Source of the DNA: Planctomycetota bacterium
GTDB lineage: Bacteria; Planctomycetota; UBA1135; GCA-002686595
Direction: 5' to 3'
Assembly (NCBI GenBank): GCA_016712565.1
Contig: JADJQU010000004.1
Span: forward strand, 62,001 to 126,000
DNA: 64,000 bases
The notes beneath the pieces are model-generated. The model had not been told where the DNA came from. It made no database searches and saw only the letters and a program-made list of their open reading frames with translations. Made by a program: the position numbers and the translations under genes. Positions 60,957 through 64,000 of this stretch are shown here, piece after piece; the stretch's first letter is position 1; the number at the start of each line of letters is the position of its first letter.

Positions 60957-62432
60957 CTATTCCCGCAAGTAAACCAGCACGTCGAGGTCGCGCACGCCCA
61001 CGTCCACCGGAAAAGCGGCCACCAGGCGCGCCTCCGAGGCGAGCATGCGCCGGAGGTCCGCTTCGGCCTCGCGCGGCCACTCCCCGAGGCGCTCGAGGTT
61101 GAGCACGAACCACGTGCGGCGGCCCTGGCGGGCCCAGTGCTGCTCCGCCAGGTACGAGTAGCGGTCCAGGTTGTGCACGTGCACCGGATGGCGCAGGCTG
61201 TCGCTCCGGGGAGCCAGGTAGTACTCCCCCACGTTGGCATTGTTGGTGAACACCAGGTCCCCGGGCTGGCTGCGTTCGTGCACGGCGGCAAAGCCCTCCC
61301 GCCACGGGGGCCGGTCACCGTGGCGCACGGCGAAGTACAGCGCCTGATCGCACAGCGCGGGGAGCAAAAGCGCCGCCAGCCAGCCCCATCGCCAGCGGCC
61401 GCTCGTCCGCCGATCGCCCAAGGGCGCCGTGGCGAGCACGGCCACGAAGGGCAGTAGCACGAACAGGTACTGGGCCGCCGCCCGCAGGAAACAGGCGTTC
61501 AGCAGCGCGAGCCCGGCCGTCAACGTGCAGGCCAGGCCGGCCAGGAGGTCCGGCGCCGAGCGCCCTCGCCACGCGCACCAGACGCCGAACAGGGCCGCGG
61601 AGAGCAGCGCAGGCGTGAAGTACCACCCGGAGGTGGCCAACAGGTGCAGCACCGTCGGATCGCGCTTCGTGCGCGCGAAGTCGAGCCACATGGGCACCAC
61701 CCAGGCGGCCAGGGCGAGGCCCACGAGACCGGCGCCGAGCCACAGGGCCCGCGAGATCGGCAGGGGACGCGGCACGGGGACGAGGCGCCGGCGGGGCAGG
61801 AGCAACGCGGCCCCGAACCAGGCGGGGATCAAGAGCGCCGAGGCCGGCTGGGCCATGGCCGCCAGCAGCAGGGCCGCCAGGGCCGTCAGGGCCGTTCCCA
61901 GGAAGCGCTCACCGCGGGGCGCCAGCACAGCGCGCATGGCCAGCACGCCGCCGATCAGGGCGAAGTCCTGGGCCAGGGTGTAGAAGCGCGCGTTCTGGGA
62001 CCAGTAGAGGTGCCAACTGGAGGCCGCCACGATCGCCGCGGCCGCCGCCGCGCGCCTGGCGCCGAAGAGCGGCGCGAAGCCGAAGCCCGTGGCGACGATT
62101 CCCAGCACTCCGAGCAGCGCGGGCACGAAGCGCATCCCGAATTCCCCGGGGACCGGCCCCAGGCCGTGGATCAGGCCTGCGAACAGCATGTAGCCCAGGG
62201 GATTGCGCGGCCCCCGCGCCGAGCCGGGCTCGAGCCATTCCCGGGCGTCGGCCAGGGTGAACACCTCGTCTTCCCACAGGGACCATTCGCCCAGCCGCAG
62301 GAAGCGCGTGGCGGCCAAGGTCAGGGCGAGCCAGAACAGCGGTTCGCGCCAGAGCGAGGTCTCCCCAGCGGGGCGGAATCCCGAGAATCCGCCCGCCGTC
62401 TCGCCACGGACCTCCGCGGAGGGCGGGTTCAT
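60957..62432 (-). CDS. Polytopic glycosyltransferase, GT39/PMT_2-like
   Basis: 491 residues with roughly ten membrane helices. After the first helix (FWLALTLAATRFLRLG) the loop WSLWEDEVFTLADA has the acidic catalytic pair (E-D-E, near residue 53) of lipid-sugar-dependent glycosyltransferases such as ArnT and PMT. RNPLGYMLFAGLIHGLG and SSWHLYWSQNARFYTLAQDFALIG are typical of the PMT_2 family. A soluble C-terminal domain of about 120 residues follows (GDLVFTNNANVGEYYL...). It probably moves a sugar from a polyprenyl-phosphate carrier onto an envelope acceptor. It lies near GmhB-like and FemAB-like genes, consistent with envelope work. Confidence 0.85.
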   Translation of the reverse strand: MNPPSAEVRGETAGGFSGFRPAGETSLWREPLFWLALTLAATRFLRLGEWSLWEDEVFTLADAREWLEPGSARGPRNPLGYMLFAGLIHGLGPVPGEFGMRFVPALLGVLGIVATGFGFAPLFGARRAAAAAAIVAASSWHLYWSQNARFYTLAQDFALIGGVLAMRAVLAPRGERFLGTALTALAALLLAAMAQPASALLIPAWFGAALLLPRRRLVPVPRPLPISRALWLGAGLVGLALAAWVVPMWLDFARTKRDPTVLHLLATSGWYFTPALLSAALFGVWCAWRGRSAPDLLAGLACTLTAGLALLNACFLRAAAQYLFVLLPFVAVLATAPLGDRRTSGRWRWGWLAALLLPALCDQALYFAVRHGDRPPWREGFAAVHERSQPGDLVFTNNANVGEYYLAPRSDSLRHPVHVHNLDRYSYLAEQHWARQGRRTWFVLNLERLGEWPREAEADLRRMLASEARLVAAFPVDVGVRDLDVLVYLRE

Positions 62433-62552
62433 GGCCCCCTCCGGGGTGCTCGCCCCGACGAACCCGGGGTCTGGGGCGAAGGACTTTCCTGGTGGCTCAC
62501 TTCAGCAGGGTGCAGAAGCCGACCGACGAAGGCAACCTGAGCGCCCCTCGGC

Positions 62553-62558
62553 TATGCT
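62553..62558 (+). promoter_or_regulatory. Candidate -10 hexamer for the PEGA lipoprotein
   Basis: TATGCT (CTCGGCTATGCTCAAGAGG) ends 24 bases before the ATG at 62583, with the start region divergent from the glycosyltransferase. Confidence 0.35.
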
Positions 62559-62582
62559 CAAGAGGTCACCCCCAGCCCGACC

Positions 62583-63086
62583 ATGCGCCTCCCCCACCTG
62601 ATCGCCCTCGCCGGGCTCTTCGCGACCGCGCTGCCCGCCTGCCAGAGCATCGACACGCGCTTCCTCAAGGCCAGTTCCAGCACCCTGAACGGCGCCCTTG
62701 CGGTGGGAGCCGGTGCCTACGTGGCCACCGCCGTGCTCAACGCCTTCCCCGAATCCCGGGGCGTCATGATCGCCAGCCACCCCCAGGGTGCGCGCGTGCT
62801 GATCGACGGCGTCGATTCGGGCTTCTCGACGCCCTGCTGCCTCGCCCTCGATGAGCGCAAGCAGCGCATCGATCTGGTGCTCGACGGGTTCCAGACCGCC
62901 ACGCGCGTGGTGGACGACGACAACCGCACCTACCTGATCTACTGGGATGAGGGCTACATCGGCCCCAAGTGCTACCACTTCCCGCTGTTCCTCAACCTGT
63001 ACGACGGCCTGGTGCCCGTGCGTTTCGAGGAGACGTACTCGCCCGAGCGCCTGTTCGTGCGCATGCGGCCGTCGGTTGCCCCCTGA
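62583..63086 (+). CDS. PEGA-domain lipoprotein
   Basis: 167 residues. Signal with lipobox (LFATALPAC, cysteine at residue 20). A Gly/Ala-rich stretch (NGALAVGAGAYVATAVLNAFP) precedes a PEGA-type beta domain: VMIASHPQGARVLIDGVDSGFSTPCCLALDERKQRIDLVLDGFQ, with the G-A-x-V-x-I-D-G pattern. PEGA domains are exported carbohydrate- or surface-associated modules in planctomycetes and others. The C-terminal 50 residues are Tyr/Phe-rich (YWDEGYIGPKCYHFPLF). The role is probably structural; no partner is known. Confidence 0.85.
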   Translation: MRLPHLIALAGLFATALPACQSIDTRFLKASSSTLNGALAVGAGAYVATAVLNAFPESRGVMIASHPQGARVLIDGVDSGFSTPCCLALDERKQRIDLVLDGFQTATRVVDDDNRTYLIYWDEGYIGPKCYHFPLFLNLYDGLVPVRFEETYSPERLFVRMRPSVAP

Positions 63087-63167
63087 GTTCGGCATTCCGT
63101 CCCGCGCCCAGCTCCCCGCCCTGGGACCGCTTCCCCGCGCCCCTGGGCACCTGAGCGGGGTCGCACC

Positions 63168-63764
63168 GTGAGCGCCCTGCGCCGCGCCCTGTTCTTCGAC
63201 CGCGACGGGACCCTCAATCGCGAGGTGCAAGGGGCCCTGGCGCGCCGCGACCAGTTGGAGCTTCTCCCGGGCGCGGCCCGGGCCGTGATGCGCGCCAACC
63301 AGGCCGGCTGGCTCGCCATCGTGGTTTCCAACCAGAGCGCCCTGGCCCGGGGCTGGATGAATGCCTGGGATCTGGAACAGGTCCACGGAGAACTGCGACG
63401 GCTCCTCGCGCTCGAGGGGGCGCGCCTCGACGATGTGTTCCATTGCCCCCATTTCGATGGAGAGGGCGTGGCCCCCTACGTCCGCTCCTGCGCGTGCCGC
63501 AAGCCCGCGCCGGGCCTGCTGCGCTTCGCCGCCCTGCGCCATTCCATCGACCTCTCGAATTCCTGGGTCGTGGGCGATGCCCTGAGGGATCTGGAGGCCG
63601 CGGCGGCCGTGGGCGCGCGATCGATCCTGGTGCGGACCGGAAAAGGTGTGCGCGAGGCCTCGAAGCTGCAGGGGCCGGCGGCCCTGGCGTCGACCGCGCG
63701 CCCCCAGGCCGTCGTCGACGGCGTGGACGAAGCGGTGCGGCTGGCCCTGGATCAGGGCAGGTAA
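63168..63764 (+). CDS. HAD-family phosphatase, GmhB-like (D-glycero-manno-heptose-1,7-bisphosphate phosphatase)
   Basis: 198 residues from a GTG at 63168. HAD motif I FFDRDGTLNRE (nucleophile and acid Asp), motif II VVSNQSALARG, the GmhB zinc-type loop FHCPHF...CACRKPAPGLL and motif IV VVGDALRDLEAAAAVGA. GmhB removes the 7-phosphate in ADP-heptose synthesis for lipopolysaccharide core or S-layer glycan; HisB-N and GmhB share this fold, but no imidazole glycerol domain follows. The zinc-loop Cys/His pattern (C-x-H...C-x-C) is present. Heptose chemistry is thus possible but inferred from the family. The stop overlaps the convergent FemAB-like gene. Confidence 0.85.
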   Translation: MSALRRALFFDRDGTLNREVQGALARRDQLELLPGAARAVMRANQAGWLAIVVSNQSALARGWMNAWDLEQVHGELRRLLALEGARLDDVFHCPHFDGEGVAPYVRSCACRKPAPGLLRFAALRHSIDLSNSWVVGDALRDLEAAAAVGARSILVRTGKGVREASKLQGPAALASTARPQAVVDGVDEAVRLALDQGR

Positions 63765-64000
63765 CGGGACAGGGGAACCGAAAGCCGGGCCGCGAGCCAG
63801 GGCGGAAGCCGGCTCCAGGTCTTGCGCAACCGCTCGGTCTTGGGATTCGACGGGTTGAAGCTCGGCAGCGCGCGCTCCCGCAGCAGCGCCACCTGGTAGG
63901 GCAGGTCCCGCGCCTCGAAACCCTGGTGTTCCTTGAAGCTGAAGGCGCCCGACCCACGCCGGCTGCGGCCGAAGTCGAAGCGCTTGAGCCCGCGCTTCAC
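63752..64000 (-). CDS. FemAB-like (XrtA/PEP-CTERM-associated type) protein, C-terminus only
   Basis: Only the last 82 residues are in the window; the frame is open to the right edge. The segments RFDFGRSRRGSGAFSFKEHQGFEA, LPSFNPSNPKTERLRKTWSRLPPWLAARLS resemble the C-terminal part of FemAB-related GNAT-fold proteins. These accompany exosortase/PEP-CTERM and exopolysaccharide loci (FGRS..GTGSF.FK..WGFEP and NP.NPK....LWKRLP patterns). Such proteins are thought to add amino acids or peptides to cell-surface polymers. The identification is by motif memory from a short fragment. The stop overlaps the end of the GmhB-like gene by 13 bases. Confidence 0.72.
   Translation of the reverse strand: MKRGLKRFDFGRSRRGSGAFSFKEHQGFEARDLPYQVALLRERALPSFNPSNPKTERLRKTWSRLPPWLAARLSVPLSRYLP

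Overview
The window is a GC-rich (roughly 70% by eye), gene-dense bacterial chromosome segment with about 46 protein genes, no tRNA or rRNA that I can find, no CRISPR array and no transposase gene. Gene content points to a diderm bacterium of the PVC/Planctomycetota type, probably from a metagenome or draft assembly. The evidence is a double-length UvrA, a DWG-type Ser/Thr kinase with TPR tail, DUF1573, HEAT and PEGA exported proteins, and a small protein ending in an RPFPSWSEV motif. LpxH, TolC and RseP indicate an outer membrane. The phylum call is inference.

Layout, left to right. 1-4.6 kb: a partial HEAT-repeat protein, a strong terminator, a TPR-like protein, a membrane-fused spermidine-synthase-like protein and a hydrolase-like exported protein. 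4.7-12.6 kb: a Nudix-PurM fusion, then ispC-rseP-ubiA on the plus strand, cca and a divergent pilin-like protein. 12.6-18.1 kb: a HEAT lipoprotein, TolC, and an ECF sigma/membrane regulator pair. 18.1-30.7 kb: a long minus-strand gene train with tight junctions, uvrA (double) > XPB-type helicase > Helicase_C_3 partner > thiE > S26-like > thiL > tsaE. 30.8-36.2 kb: M28 peptidase, PBP4-type DD-carboxypeptidase, inositol monophosphatase-like, galE. 36.3-43.3 kb: aroA, divergent purC-purE-mtnA, a small conserved protein, glyA, a DUF1573 lipoprotein. 43.3-53 kb, minus strand: tyrS, a lipoprotein, rpsA, a cmk-plsC fusion, lpxH, and a signalling set (FHA-like, degenerate GGDEF, NtrC-like regulator). 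53-60.8 kb, plus strand: an exported protein, the kinase, rpoN, efp. The right end has a GT39-like membrane glycosyltransferase, a PEGA lipoprotein, a GmhB-like phosphatase and the C-terminus of a FemAB-like protein, suggesting envelope or polysaccharide work.

Three features stand out. First, three dispersed palindromic elements (14.4, 49.9 and 54.8 kb) each sit exactly at a stop codon. Each has its own long terminal inverted repeat, yet they share a core with a covarying hairpin; I do not recognise the family. Second, the uvrA-xpb-Helicase_C_3 train places a eukaryote-like repair helicase in a nucleotide-excision-repair operon. Third, several enzymes are unusual: a Nudix-PurM fusion, an RseP with four PDZ domains, an NtrC-like activator with changed GAFTGA and Walker B motifs, and an EF-P with Asn at the usual Lys/Arg position.

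Caution on sequence quality: uvrA (two sites), cmk-plsC and lpxH are each broken by small indels in homopolymers or a dinucleotide run. Two almost pure G tracts (about 35.0 and 60.8 kb) lie beside genes, one of them replacing the end of efp. These look more like sequencing or assembly faults than biology.
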